A DNA stretch of 60,019 nt from Roseateles chitinivorans (GCF_002761755.1 NZ_PEOG01000033.1:1-60019); one strand, 5' to 3'; counted from the stretch's first letter, positions 34,258 to 43,651 are shown. Notes: generated from the sequence alone by a model not told the origin. Program-made: numbers and translations.

Positions 34258-34755
34258 TCAGTCGGCCAGTGCCGCCTCGATCTCGCCGCGGATCGCCGCC
34301 GGCGCGTCGTTCGGCGCGAAGCGCTTGAGCACCTGGCCGTCGCGCCCGACGAGGAACTTGGTGAAGTTCCACTTGATGCCCTGCGTGCCCAGGATCCCGG
34401 GCTTCTCGCCCTTGAGCCATTGCCACAGCGGATGCGCGTCCCCGCCGTTGACCTTGACCTTGGCCATCATCGGGAAGCTCACGCCGTAGTTCAGTTGGCA
34501 GAACGAGGCGATCTCCTCGTTGCTGCCGGGGTCCTGGCCGCCGAACTCGTTGCTCGGGAACCCGACGATCACCAGCCCGCGGGCCTGGTAGTCGCGCCAC
34601 AGGTCCTCGAGGCCCTTGAACTGCGGCGTGAAGCCGCACTCGCTGGCGGTGTTGACGATCAGCAGCACGCGGCCGCGGTACTGCGATAACGCGACCGGCT
34701 CGCCAGCGATGCTGACGGCGTCGAAGTCGAAGGCAGTCTTGCCATTGGCGCTCAT
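34258..34755 (-). CDS. Glutathione peroxidase family protein (cysteine type)
   Basis: Thioredoxin-fold peroxidase of 165 residues. The peroxidatic cysteine is in LIVNTASECGFTPQFKGLED, the glutamine-containing second motif is VIVGFPSNEFGGQDPGSNEE, and the tryptophan-asparagine pair is in IKWNFTKFLVGRDG. It has cysteine in place of selenocysteine and no signal peptide; bacterial members usually use thioredoxin as electron donor. The start at 34755 has an AGGAGG ribosome site 6-11 bases upstream. It would detoxify hydroperoxides in the cytoplasm. Confidence 0.93.
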   Translation of the reverse strand: MSANGKTAFDFDAVSIAGEPVALSQYRGRVLLIVNTASECGFTPQFKGLEDLWRDYQARGLVIVGFPSNEFGGQDPGSNEEIASFCQLNYGVSFPMMAKVKVNGGDAHPLWQWLKGEKPGILGTQGIKWNFTKFLVGRDGQVLKRFAPNDAPAAIRGEIEAALAD

Positions 34756-34813
34756 GGGGGACCTCCTCGTTGGGCCGGGTGGGCCGGGGTGCATCCTAGC
34801 GCGGCGTCAGGGA

Positions 34814-35674
34814 TCAGGCGCGGTGGCGCTCCAGGGCAGCCAGCATCGCCGCCCCCAGGATCGCCGCGCCGCCCAGCGCCGTCTTGCCGTCCAGCGTGCC
34901 GCCGCCCAGCAGCAGCGCCGAGATCGCCGCCACCGGCACCTCGGTCAGCATGACGACCGCCGTGACGTTCGCGGGCAGCCGCGCCGCGCCGTACTGCAGC
35001 GACAGGTTGGACACGAAGAACAGCAGCGCCATGCCCGCCAGCGGCAGCAGCCAGACGGCGCCGGGCAGCGAAGGCCAGGGCGCCAGGCCGTGGCCGGCCA
35101 TGGCGATGGCCGACAGTCCCGCCACCAGCACGCCGCCGGTGAACATCGCCAGCGCCCGTGCCCCCGGGCTGCGGGCGGCCTCGCGCCGCAGCATCACGTT
35201 GTTGAACGCGAAGGTCATGCCGCCGACCAGCCCCAGCACATCCGCCAGGCTCGACGGCACCGGCCAGCCGCCGTCCGCGGGCGCCAGCACGGCCAGCGCC
35301 CCGCCCAGCGCCAGGGCGATCCGCAGACCGGCCATCGCCGTCAGCGGCTCATGCAGGACCACCCGCGCCAGCAGCACCGCCCACAGCGGCATCAGGTAGA
35401 AGAGCAGCACGACCCGCACCACGTCGCCGGTCGACACGCCCCAGTTGAAGGCGGTGTTGGTCATCCCGGCCGCCAGCGTCACCACCCACAGGCCGGGGGA
35501 GCGCAGCCACTCGGACACCGCCCCGCGCTGGCTCAGCAGCACGACGGCCCAGGACAGCGCGTACATGATCACCGTGGTCCACAGCGGGTGCATGCCCGCT
35601 CCCTCGAATTGGCGGAACGGCCACCAGGACAGCCCCCAGATGGTGGCGTTGAGCATCAGGGCGAGGATCGGCAT
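34814..35674 (-). CDS. EamA-family (DMT) transporter
   Basis: Inner-membrane protein of 286 residues with ten predicted spans in two EamA repeats. The first begins MPILALMLNATIWGLSWWPF and the second begins near DVLGLVGGMTFAFNNVMLRR. DMT transporters commonly export amino acids or metabolites; the substrate is unknown. Upstream in-frame sequence lacks transmembrane character, so the ATG at 35674 is chosen. It lies 58 bases upstream of the glutathione peroxidase gene on the same strand. Confidence 0.88.
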   Translation of the reverse strand: MPILALMLNATIWGLSWWPFRQFEGAGMHPLWTTVIMYALSWAVVLLSQRGAVSEWLRSPGLWVVTLAAGMTNTAFNWGVSTGDVVRVVLLFYLMPLWAVLLARVVLHEPLTAMAGLRIALALGGALAVLAPADGGWPVPSSLADVLGLVGGMTFAFNNVMLRREAARSPGARALAMFTGGVLVAGLSAIAMAGHGLAPWPSLPGAVWLLPLAGMALLFFVSNLSLQYGAARLPANVTAVVMLTEVPVAAISALLLGGGTLDGKTALGGAAILGAAMLAALERHRA

Positions 35675-35907
35675 GCAGGAACGGGGCGGGGAGCCCAGGG
35701 GACAGAGGGAAGGGACAGGGGTGGGGCTTGCGCAACAGTCCCGGCGGCGGGACTTGGAACCGGCTCGCGGCGCGGCCAACAATGCCCAGGGTTTGTAGCA
35801 TGGCGCAAGGACTGACCCTGCCCTCCAATCGGGGCGCCGTGCGCCTGTCATGCACGCGGCCTACCCTGTCGCGTGTGACCCGTCCACCAAACTAGGGAGA
35901 GCTTCTC

Positions 35908-36849
35908 TTGGATCACCTGGCCTGTTTCGCCCCCGAGGATCTGCAGTCCACCGCCGGGCCCGACCTGCAGGGCTACCACTGGCGCCTGCTGGCCCAAGGG
36001 GACTCCTGGTTCTCCACCGCCCAGGCCAAGCTCAGCGCGCATGCGAACCTGCTCCAGGAACTGGTGCTGACCAAACCCGCCGTCGCGATCAATTGCGCCG
36101 GCCAGCGCGAAAGCCTGTCCAAGGTGGTCGAGCTGCAATCCGCCCCCGACTTCGTGCGCCTGCTGACGGCGCCGGACGCGCCGGTCTGGGACGGCATCCT
36201 GCTGTCCGTCGGCGGCAACGACCTGATCAAGGCCGCGCAGACCCCCACCCAGATCGACGGCGCCGAGGTGCCGCTGCACCTGCGCCTGCTGCGCCGCCAG
36301 ACCGAATGGGGGCCGCCGTCCGCGGGCGTCGGCCGCTACTTCTCGGAGCCGGGCTGGGCGACCTACGCGGACTACCTGAAGGCCAACCTCCGTCATCTGC
36401 TGACGCTGCGCGACCAGGGGCCGTCCGCCGGCAAGCCGGTCTTCATGCATTGCTACGCGGTGCCGATGCCACGGCCGGCCGGCGCTGAAGACGCGGGCCA
36501 CGGACCGTGGCTCTATCCGGCGCTGAAGGCCTATGCGATCCCGGCCGCCGACTGGGCGGCCGTCAGCCGCCTGATGGTGATGCACCTGGCGCAGCTGCTG
36601 AAGACGCTGATGGCGGACAAGGAGCAGTTCCCGGGACTGTTCGTGTTCGATTCGACCGCCGTGCCGCTGGCCGCGGCCGCGCCTGGCGCCAGCGGCATCA
36701 GCGGCGACTGGCACAACGAGATCCACCTCAACCACAGCGGCTGCCTGAAGATCGGCCGCGCCTGGTCCGAGCACATCGAGCAGGTGCTGACCACCGGCGG
36801 CCTGGTCGTCGAGACGCCGCCCAGCGGCCGCGGCCGCGCGCGGCGCTGA
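35908..36849 (+). CDS. SGNH/GDSL-type hydrolase
   Basis: Protein of 313 residues with the SGNH blocks: GDSW at residues 31-34, GGND at 102-105 and the catalytic aspartate and histidine in GDWHNEIHLNHSG near the C-terminus. These enzymes are esterases or acyl hydrolases. It has no signal peptide. The start is a TTG with an AGGGAGA ribosome site; no ATG occurs before block I. The tail is basic (GRGRARR). Neighbours give no hint to substrate. Confidence 0.8.
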   Translation: MDHLACFAPEDLQSTAGPDLQGYHWRLLAQGDSWFSTAQAKLSAHANLLQELVLTKPAVAINCAGQRESLSKVVELQSAPDFVRLLTAPDAPVWDGILLSVGGNDLIKAAQTPTQIDGAEVPLHLRLLRRQTEWGPPSAGVGRYFSEPGWATYADYLKANLRHLLTLRDQGPSAGKPVFMHCYAVPMPRPAGAEDAGHGPWLYPALKAYAIPAADWAAVSRLMVMHLAQLLKTLMADKEQFPGLFVFDSTAVPLAAAAPGASGISGDWHNEIHLNHSGCLKIGRAWSEHIEQVLTTGGLVVETPPSGRGRARR

Positions 36850-36868
36850 GGCCACGGCCCTCGCCTCC

Positions 36869-36937
36869 GCCCTCTCCGGCAAGCGGGAGGGCGCCCCCGT
36901 TCGATGCCTTCTTCCCCCTCGCCCGCTTGCGGGAGAG
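36869..36937. repeat. Intergenic palindromic repeat, copy 5 (two hairpins, convergent ends)
   Basis: Unit one is GCCCTCTCC to GGGAGGGC (36869-36892). Unit two is CTCGCCCGC (36918-36926), TT, GCGGGAGAG (36929-36937), nearly perfect. It fills the gap between the convergent SGNH hydrolase and LplT genes. Confidence 0.7.
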
Positions 36938-37011
36938 CGGGGGGGTGAGGCCAGGGGCGGCGGCAGTAAGAAGATTTCCAGAGCCGCTCGGGGAGAGCGG
37001 CCCGTCCGGCC

Positions 37012-38289
37012 TCAATGCTTGTCGCTGCGGGCGATGGCGAGCAGACGCTCGAGCTCTTCGGTGTGCTCGCGCTTGTTGTGCGCATGCCAGCGCCCGACCA
37101 CCCACATGATCCCGGCGACCAGCAGGCCGAAGATCGTGATCGAGCCGAAGGCCGAGGTGCCGAAGCGGGTCAGCATCGTGTACAGCGCGCCCAGGCCGAG
37201 GATGCAGGCCTGCTCATTGAAGTTCTGCACGGCGATCGAACGTCCGGCGCCCATCAGGTTGTGCCCGCGGTGCTGCAGCAGCGCGTTCATCGGCACCACC
37301 AGGTAGCCGCCGATGCCGCCCAGCAGGATCAGGAACGGGATGGCCAGGTAGAGGTTGTCGATGAAGTTCAGCACCAGCATCAGGAGGCCCATGCCGATGC
37401 CCAGCGGGATGACGCTGGTGGCCTTGTCCAGCCGCACCGCCACCGAGGCGACCACTGCGCCGACGGCCGTGCCGATCGCCACCACGCCGGCCAGCGCCGA
37501 CGCCTGCGTCGTGCCGTAGCCCAGCGCCGCGGCGGCCCAGGCGAAGACGATGTAGCGCATGTTGCCCGACACGCCCCAGAACAGCGTCGTCATGCCCAGC
37601 GAGATCTGGCCCAGCTTGTCCTGCCACAGCCGCGAGTTGCAGGCGGCGAATTCGCGCACCAGGTCGGTCGCGCTGTGGGCGATCGGCTGGAGGGGGGCCT
37701 CCGTGCGGGGGATGCGCAGGTTGAAGAGCGCCGCGATGAAGTACAGCACCACCATGAAGGCGATGGCGGCCTCCGGCGGCGTGTCGATGCCGGTGTCGAT
37801 GAAGGGGACGTCGATCGCCAGCAGCACTGCCGAGGCCTTGGCGCCGATCAGTTGCCCGCCGAAGACGGCGCCCAGGATGATGGAGGCGATGGTCAGGCCC
37901 TCGATCCAGCCATTGGCCTTGACCAGCTGGGACGGCGGCAGGAGCTCGGTCAGGATGCCGTACTTGGCCGGCGAATAGGCGGCGGCACCCAGGCCCACGA
38001 TCGCGTAGGCGATCAGCGGATGGACGCCCACCAGCATGCTCAGGCAGCCCAGCACCTTGATGGTGTTGGAGATGAACATGACCTTGCCCTTGGGGACCGC
38101 GTCGGCGAAGGCACCGACGAAGGGCGCGAGCACCACGTAGAACAGCGCGAACATCGGCACCAGCGCGGCGCGTTGCCATTCGGCGGCCCCACTGGTGCGG
38201 AGCAGTTCCACGGCGGCGACGAACAGCGCGTTATCAGCCAGCGAGCTGAAGAACTGCGCTGACATGATGGTGTAGAAGCCTTTTTTCAT
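37012..38289 (-). CDS. lplT: Lysophospholipid transporter LplT
   Basis: MFS protein of 425 residues with about 12 membrane spans. The N-terminus MKKGFYTIMSAQFFSSLADN and the segments SPAKYGILTELLPPSQLVKA and LVVPMNALLQHRGHNLMGAG are characteristic of LplT, which flips lysophosphatidylethanolamine inward for re-acylation. The partner acyltransferase Aas is not adjacent. It is divergent from the alanine racemase gene. E. coli LplT is about 400 residues, so the length fits. Confidence 0.94.
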   Translation of the reverse strand: MKKGFYTIMSAQFFSSLADNALFVAAVELLRTSGAAEWQRAALVPMFALFYVVLAPFVGAFADAVPKGKVMFISNTIKVLGCLSMLVGVHPLIAYAIVGLGAAAYSPAKYGILTELLPPSQLVKANGWIEGLTIASIILGAVFGGQLIGAKASAVLLAIDVPFIDTGIDTPPEAAIAFMVVLYFIAALFNLRIPRTEAPLQPIAHSATDLVREFAACNSRLWQDKLGQISLGMTTLFWGVSGNMRYIVFAWAAAALGYGTTQASALAGVVAIGTAVGAVVASVAVRLDKATSVIPLGIGMGLLMLVLNFIDNLYLAIPFLILLGGIGGYLVVPMNALLQHRGHNLMGAGRSIAVQNFNEQACILGLGALYTMLTRFGTSAFGSITIFGLLVAGIMWVVGRWHAHNKREHTEELERLLAIARSDKH

Positions 38290-38494
38290 CGACCCGGCAT
38301 ACCTGGAACTGCGGTGATCACGCTGGGTCCACGGGGTGGGGAAAGGCAGCGCTGCGGCGGGTTTATAGCACGCGCTCGTTTTCGTAACAGACCTTCCCGG
38401 GACAGCGGCTCTGTGCTATTTCGCACCGCTTTTCCGACCCTTCCGGCGTCTCCCCCCTCGCACCGCCCCGGAGCGTGAAACCGTTCATGCGCGG

Positions 38495-38500
38495 CACAAT
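38495..38500 (+). promoter_or_regulatory. -10-like box placed for a leaderless alr transcript
   Basis: CACAAT ends 8 bases before the alr ATG, so initiation at the normal distance would fall on the A of the start codon. No Shine-Dalgarno sequence is present. The -35 region is weak. Confidence 0.4.
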
Positions 38501-38508
38501 GCCGACCC

Positions 38509-39612
38509 ATGCCGCGTCCGATCGAAGCCATCGTCCACCAGCCCGCGCTGGCCCACAACATTGCCCGTGCCCGAGCCTGCGCGCCGGATGCGCAGGTCTT
38601 CGCCGTCGTCAAGGCCAACGCCTACGGCCACGGGATCGAGCGCGTGTTCGACGCGCTGCGCGCCGCCGACGGCTTCGCGCTGCTGGACCTGGACGAGGCC
38701 CAGCGGGTGCGCGATCTCGGCTGGCGCGGCCCGATCCTGTTGCTGGAAGGCTGCTTCGAGACGCGCGACCTGGAACTGTGTTCGCGGCTCAAGCTCTGGC
38801 ATGCCGTCCACCATGAGCAGCAGGTGGACTGGCTGGCGATGCACAAGACGCACGAGCCGCACCGGGTGTTCCTCAAGCTCAACAGCGGCATGAACCGGCT
38901 GGGCTTCACGCCGAGCGCCTTCCGCGGCGCCTGGACGCGACTGAATGCGCTGCCGCAGGTCGACGAGATCTCGCTGATGACGCATTTCTCGGACGCCGAC
39001 GGCCCGCGCGGCATCGCGCACCAGACGGCGGTCTTCAAGGAGGCGACGGCCGATCTGCCGGGCGCCCGCTCCCTGAGCAACAGCGCCGCGATCCTGCGCC
39101 ACAGCCAGGACCCGGCGGTGCGCGCCGACTGGGTGCGCTCGGGGATCATGACCTACGGCAGCGCGCCGGACTTTCCCGAGCACGACATCGCGCACTGGGA
39201 CCTGAAGCCCACGATGACGCTGCGCGCCAAGGTGCTGGCGGTGCAGCATCTGCGCGAGGGTGACAGCGTCGGCTACGGCAGCAGCTTCGTGGCGCAGCGC
39301 GCGATGCGCATCGGCACCGTGGCCTGCGGCTACGCCGACGGCTACCCGCGCCACGCGCCGCACGGCACGCCGGTGCTGGTCGGCGGCCAGCGCAGCACGA
39401 CGATCGGGCGCGTGTCGATGGACATGCTGGCGGTCGACCTGACGGACCTGCCGGCCGAGGGCATCGGCAGCGAGGTCACGCTGTGGGGCCAGGGCCCGCA
39501 GGGCGCGGTGCTGCCGATCGACGAGGTGGCGCGCGCCGCCGGCACCATCGGCTACGAGCTGATGTGCGCGCTGGCCCGGCGCGTGCCGGTGCATGTGGAG
39601 ACGCTGGGCTGA
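38509..39612 (+). CDS. alr: Alanine racemase
   Basis: PLP enzyme of 367 residues that interconverts L- and D-alanine for peptidoglycan synthesis. The PLP lysine is K35 in [13 protein letters not shown], and the catalytic tyrosine is about Y256 in [16 protein letters not shown] and GIMTYGSAP, with the C-terminal [11 protein letters not shown], match Alr/DadX. It is followed after 31 bases by arfB on the same strand. If used catabolically it could also link with the DadA-like enzyme to the left, but the distance makes a shared operon impossible. Confidence 0.96.
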   Translation: MPRPIEAIVHQPALAHNIARARACAPDAQVFAVVKANAYGHGIERVFDALRAADGFALLDLDEAQRVRDLGWRGPILLLEGCFETRDLELCSRLKLWHAVHHEQQVDWLAMHKTHEPHRVFLKLNSGMNRLGFTPSAFRGAWTRLNALPQVDEISLMTHFSDADGPRGIAHQTAVFKEATADLPGARSLSNSAAILRHSQDPAVRADWVRSGIMTYGSAPDFPEHDIAHWDLKPTMTLRAKVLAVQHLREGDSVGYGSSFVAQRAMRIGTVACGYADGYPRHAPHGTPVLVGGQRSTTIGRVSMDMLAVDLTDLPAEGIGSEVTLWGQGPQGAVLPIDEVARAAGTIGYELMCALARRVPVHVETLG

Positions 39613-39643
39613 AGCCCGGCCAGCGTCCGGCCGCGTCGGCGCC

Positions 39644-40051
39644 ATGCACCTGGACTGGACGCCGGCCGACTGGGAGCTGGAGATCTCCGCGATCCGCGCC
39701 AGTGGCCCGGGCGGGCAGAACGTCAACAAGGTCAGCAGCGCGGTCCACCTGCGCTTCGACATCCGGCGCTCGACGCTGCCGGCGGTGATCAAGGAACGGC
39801 TGCTGGCGCTGAGCGACCAGCGCATCACCGCCGAGGGCGTCGTCGTCATCAAGGCGCAGGAGTCCCGCAGCCAGGAGCAGAACCGGGCCGACGCGATCGC
39901 GCGGCTGATCGCCCTGGCGCAGAGCGTGGCGCACACGCCCAAGATGCGACGACCGACGCGGCCGACCCACGGCTCGCAGAAGCGCCGGCTGGAGGCCAAG
40001 TCCCAGCGCGGCGACATCAAGGCCGGGCGCGGCAAGGTGCGCGTCGACTGA
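39644..40051 (+). CDS. arfB: Alternative ribosome-rescue factor / peptidyl-tRNA hydrolase ArfB
   Basis: Protein of 135 residues related to class I release factors. The GGQ motif is in [20 protein letters not shown], and the basic C-terminal tail ([16 protein letters not shown]) is the part that enters the empty mRNA channel of a stalled ribosome. It hydrolyses peptidyl-tRNA on non-stop ribosomes as a backup to tmRNA. The start at 39644 gives the usual N-terminus. It lies between alr and a putative metallopeptidase gene. Confidence 0.95.
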   Translation: MHLDWTPADWELEISAIRASGPGGQNVNKVSSAVHLRFDIRRSTLPAVIKERLLALSDQRITAEGVVVIKAQESRSQEQNRADAIARLIALAQSVAHTPKMRRPTRPTHGSQKRRLEAKSQRGDIKAGRGKVRVD

Positions 40052-40072
40052 GCCGATCACGAGGGAGAAGAC

Positions 40073-40840
40073 ATGTTCAAGGCACTCCGCATCCTGGTCC
40101 TGCTGGGGATCCTGGTGACGGTGGCGGGCACGACACTGGTCGGCCGCTGGCAGGCGCAGTCATGGAAGCGGCCGCAGGTGGTGACGCTGTATCCGATCAG
40201 CGCCGACGGCGACGCCGAGACCGAGGCCTACCTGGGCCGCTTGGACGAGTCGGCCTTCGCGCGGCTGGCGCCCTACTTCCAGGACGAGGCGCGCCGCTAC
40301 GGCCTGCCGCTGTCGCAGCCGGTGCGGGTGGTGCTGGGCAAGCGCGTGCGGATCGCCCCGCCGCCGGCACCGACCAGCGCCAATCCGCTGTCGGCGATCG
40401 CCTGGAGCCTGCAAATGCGCTGGTGGGCGTGGCGCCAGACGCCGGCGAGCTCGCCGGTGCCTGACGTGAAGCTGTTCCTGATGTATCACCCGCCGGACTA
40501 CGCCGGCGCGCTGCCGCACTCGATCGGGCTGGAGAAGGGGCGGCTGGGCCTGGTGCATCTCTTCGCCGCCCGCGGCCAGCAGGCGCAGAACGAAGTGGTG
40601 ATCGCGCATGAGGCGCTGCACACCTTCGGCGCGACCGACAAGTACGACCGCTCGACGCTGGCACCGGTGTTCCCGGACGGCTACGCGGCGCCGCGGCAGG
40701 AGCCGCGCTATCCGCAGTCCGCCGCGGAACTGATGGCCGGTCGCATCCCGGTACGGGAGGGTGAGGCGCGGATTCCCGCGAACCTCGGCGAGACGGTCGT
40801 CGGGCCGGCCACGGCGGCGGAGATCGGCTGGGTGAAGTAA
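40073..40840 (+). CDS. Membrane-anchored putative zinc metallopeptidase
   Basis: Protein of 255 residues not assigned to a named family. The N-terminus FKALRILVLLGILVTVAG is a membrane anchor or signal. The striking feature is VVIAHEALHTFGATDKYD near residue 180, an HExxH zinc motif followed by GxxDKY, similar to metzincin-like sites. A GAGGGAGAAG ribosome site precedes the ATG. It sits 21 bases after arfB and 97 bases before the first PEP-CTERM gene. Activity is inferred from the motif only; the target is unknown. Confidence 0.75.
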   Translation: MFKALRILVLLGILVTVAGTTLVGRWQAQSWKRPQVVTLYPISADGDAETEAYLGRLDESAFARLAPYFQDEARRYGLPLSQPVRVVLGKRVRIAPPPAPTSANPLSAIAWSLQMRWWAWRQTPASSPVPDVKLFLMYHPPDYAGALPHSIGLEKGRLGLVHLFAARGQQAQNEVVIAHEALHTFGATDKYDRSTLAPVFPDGYAAPRQEPRYPQSAAELMAGRIPVREGEARIPANLGETVVGPATAAEIGWVK

Positions 40841-40937
40841 CAAAACGACGCGCGAACAGCCCCTCCAGATGCGGGGGGTGATCGGCGGCTTTGCAAATCT
40901 GACACGAAGAGAATCCCCCCGGTTCGGGAGGGACCTC

Positions 40938-41813
40938 ATGCACAAGAAGATGGGCGGGCGGATGCTCGCCGCGGCGGCGCTGGCCGCCTTGATCGCCGCG
41001 CCCGCGCAGGCGGAGCGCTTCGAGCTCACGTACACCGGCACGCTGACGCGGATGCAGTCGTCGCTCGGCTGCCAGGATCTCGGCACGATCGTCTGCGATG
41101 GCGGGCAGGCGCTGTCACCGGTAGCGCCGATCAGCTTCACCCGGTCGGTCGTGTTCGAGATCGGCGGCCCGGCATTCGGACGGAGCTACAGCTATGTGAC
41201 GGACGCCGCGACCGACTGGGACGGACGCCCGATGCGGTATGAGGTGTTCAACCAGTTCATGGGCGATTCCACGCTCTCGCCGAGCCTGCACGGATCCGAT
41301 CTCCCGGCCGCGATCCTGACGCAGGCGGGCCTGGCCACGCCGGGCGCTGTGGCTGCCCCGTTCGTCAGCAGCTTCTTCACCCGCGAGATCGCCAGCTACC
41401 TGGACACCCCCGGCACGGAGCGCCGCTCCGACATGTGGGGGATCTCCGAATACCTCACCTGGCGGACGGCGGAGGGCCACGACCTCGGGTTGATGTTCCA
41501 GCTCATGCAGGACATGCCGGCCGCGCTGACGCACCAGAACCTGAGCCAGCCGATCTCGGTGAGCCAGTTCATCTCGCGCATGAACCAGGACTTCTGGTGC
41601 CAAGGCTGCACGCAGACCGTGCTCGCGACGGTGCGCGACGTGGCGGGGCTCTATGGCCCCTACGACGACTACCTCTACCACGGGACCGTGGGCGCCTTCA
41701 GCCTGCGTCAGCTCGACGCCTCGGCGGTGCCCGAGCCGTCGACCTATGCGCTGATGCTGACGGGCCTCGCCGCGATCGGCTGGGCCGCCCGGCGGCGGCG
41801 CACGTCGAACTGA
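40938..41813 (+). CDS. PEP-CTERM anchored exported protein A
   Basis: Exported protein of 291 residues with a signal peptide (LAAAALAALIAAPAQA) and a C-terminal PEP-CTERM tripartite tail: VPEPSTYALMLTGLAAIGWA followed by ARRRR. Such tails are cut by exosortase, which anchors or releases the protein at the outer surface, often linked to exopolysaccharide. The body has no recognised domain. It has a cysteine pair near the N-terminus (GCQDLGTIVCDG) and a CQGC motif about 65 residues before the tail. The next gene is a diverged paralogue. No exosortase is in the window. Confidence 0.88.
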   Translation: MHKKMGGRMLAAAALAALIAAPAQAERFELTYTGTLTRMQSSLGCQDLGTIVCDGGQALSPVAPISFTRSVVFEIGGPAFGRSYSYVTDAATDWDGRPMRYEVFNQFMGDSTLSPSLHGSDLPAAILTQAGLATPGAVAAPFVSSFFTREIASYLDTPGTERRSDMWGISEYLTWRTAEGHDLGLMFQLMQDMPAALTHQNLSQPISVSQFISRMNQDFWCQGCTQTVLATVRDVAGLYGPYDDYLYHGTVGAFSLRQLDASAVPEPSTYALMLTGLAAIGWAARRRRTSN

Positions 41814-41862
41814 CAACCACCTTCTGCGCGCCGACATCGATCAAGACGACAGGAACGAACTC

Positions 41863-42735
41863 ATGAAGAAGCATTGGATGGCCTTCGCGCTCTGCGCCGG
41901 CTTGGGCCAGACGGCGGCGATGGCCGCGACCTACAAGGTCGACTTCGAGGGCACGCTGCGTTCTGGCACCCAGAGGGTGGATTGCCCGCCGGAGTCCGTC
42001 GACTGCGCCGGCTTCATGCAGGACCTGCCTCTCCAGGGCCAGTCCTTTTCGATGAGCCTCACCTTCGAGATCGGCGCGACACCCGGGCGACCGGGCTTCT
42101 CCACCGTCCACCATGTATCGACCGACCCGAACTCCGGCCGCAGCTACGACTCACGTTGGGCGACGGAGCGTTATGCCGACTGGGCGACGAACGACGCCGC
42201 GGCAGCCCAGATCCCCGCGCTGCCCTCCGCCTCGCCAAACACTTTCGACGGCGCCGCGGGGGTCACGCACACGGTCTACACCTCGGCAACGCGAAGTCGC
42301 AATGTCCGCTCCTGGACCGACAACCAGCAGGTGCTTGGCGCTTCCGAAGGATGGAGCTTGCTCAGCACCGAGATCTGGCAGGACGCCTCCGGTGCGGGGT
42401 TCCAGAATTTCGTCGCGCTGAGCGGGCGGAGCCCCTTTTCCGCGGCCTCGGCCGACCGCTACGACGATCGTGAGCCGCTCGCCTACTTCCTGGACATGCT
42501 CCAGCAGGGCACCCGGTGCCAGCAGTGCGTCCAGCTGCAGTGGTTCGACTCGACCTTGTCGCGGAACGGACTGTCCAGCGGTGTCCGGGTCGATGGCGTG
42601 GGCCGCCTCGTGTCGATCACGGAGGTCGCCGCCGCCGTGCCGGAACCGTCGACCTACGCGCTGATACTGGCCGGCGTCGCCGCGATCGGCGCGGTGGCGC
42701 GCCGGCGCGGGGCTGGCGCCGCGCTCAAGTCCTGA
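41863..42735 (+). CDS. PEP-CTERM anchored exported protein B, paralogue of the preceding
   Basis: Exported protein of 290 residues with signal peptide MKKHWMAFALCAGLGQTAAM and a C-terminal VPEPSTYALILAGVAAIGAV tail ending in basic residues. It has the same layout as the preceding protein: YKVDFEGTLRSG matches FELTYTGTLTRM, the N-terminal cysteine pair is DCPPESVDCAGF, and CQQC stands about 60 residues before the tail. This points to tandem duplication and divergence. It starts 49 bases after the first, so co-transcription is likely. Function unknown. Confidence 0.88.
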   Translation: MKKHWMAFALCAGLGQTAAMAATYKVDFEGTLRSGTQRVDCPPESVDCAGFMQDLPLQGQSFSMSLTFEIGATPGRPGFSTVHHVSTDPNSGRSYDSRWATERYADWATNDAAAAQIPALPSASPNTFDGAAGVTHTVYTSATRSRNVRSWTDNQQVLGASEGWSLLSTEIWQDASGAGFQNFVALSGRSPFSAASADRYDDREPLAYFLDMLQQGTRCQQCVQLQWFDSTLSRNGLSSGVRVDGVGRLVSITEVAAAVPEPSTYALILAGVAAIGAVARRRGAGAALKS

Positions 42736-42766
42736 GGTCCTCCAGCGGGCCCGACGGCGGTCGAAT

Positions 42767-43651
42767 TCAGCGCTGCGGCCGCGTCGCCGCGTAGATGCTG
42801 CCCAGGCACAGCACCATGCCGACCAGCGCCAGCAGTGTCGGCCGCCAGCCTTCGAAGATCGCGGAGATCCCCAGCGCGATCACCGGGATCACCACCCCGG
42901 TCAGCGCCGCGCGTGCCGTGCCCTGGCGCTGCGCCAGCTTGAAGTACAGGACGAAGGCGATCACCGAGCCGAACACCGCCAGGTAGAGCAGGCTCAGCAG
43001 GTAGGACGCGGTCCAGGCGAAATTCAGGCCCTGGCCCGTCGCCACCGAGGCCGCCAGCAGGAAGACCGCGCCGTACCCCATGCTCCAGGCGAGCACCGGC
43101 ACCAGCGGCAGTCCGCGCCGGGTCAAGGTCAGCGTCAGCACGTTGCCGATGCAGGCGGCCAGCACCGCCGCCAGGCCGATCGCCAGGCCGTAGGCCGCCG
43201 TCGGGCGGGCGCCGGTCGAGGCGATCTCCGGCCAGAAGATCATCACCACGCCCGCGACCGCACCCGCCGAGGCCGCGAGGAAGCGCCCCGTCACCCGCTG
43301 GCCGAAGAAGATCCGCCCGGACAGGGCATTGCCGAACACCATCAGGCAGAACAGCACCGCGACCAGTCCGCTGGGGATGTGGCGCTCCGCCTCATAGACG
43401 GAGAAGTAGTTGCCGCTGTACTGCACGATGCCGGTCGCCAGCATCAGCCCGTGCGCCGACAGCGGCAGCTTCAGCGACCACTTCTGCCAGCGCGCGAACC
43501 CGGCCAGCATCAGCGCCGCCAGCCCGAAGCGCCAGGCGACCGAATTCAGGATCGGCACGCCCGAGCCCAGCTGGTAGAGGATCACGTGCCAGGTGCTGGC
43601 CCAGATCAGCGTCGGGCCCCAGAACAACCAGCGATCGGAAACGGTGGACAT
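42767..43651 (-). CDS. EamA-family (DMT) transporter
   Basis: Inner-membrane protein of 294 residues with ten spans. The start MSTVSDRWLFWGPTLIWAST leads into the first span, and GSVIAFVLYFKLAQRQG with VIPVIALGISAIFEGWRP marks the second EamA half. Possible export of amino acids or metabolites; the substrate is unknown. It follows the LysE-type exporter on the same strand but is separated from it by two strong hairpins, so it is probably transcribed apart. Confidence 0.88.
   Translation of the reverse strand: MSTVSDRWLFWGPTLIWASTWHVILYQLGSGVPILNSVAWRFGLAALMLAGFARWQKWSLKLPLSAHGLMLATGIVQYSGNYFSVYEAERHIPSGLVAVLFCLMVFGNALSGRIFFGQRVTGRFLAASAGAVAGVVMIFWPEIASTGARPTAAYGLAIGLAAVLAACIGNVLTLTLTRRGLPLVPVLAWSMGYGAVFLLAASVATGQGLNFAWTASYLLSLLYLAVFGSVIAFVLYFKLAQRQGTARAALTGVVIPVIALGISAIFEGWRPTLLALVGMVLCLGSIYAATRPQR

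Noticed and set aside
34258..34755. Selenocysteine-containing glutathione peroxidase
   Set aside because: The peroxidatic position is an ordinary cysteine codon in ASECGF, and there is no in-frame TGA.
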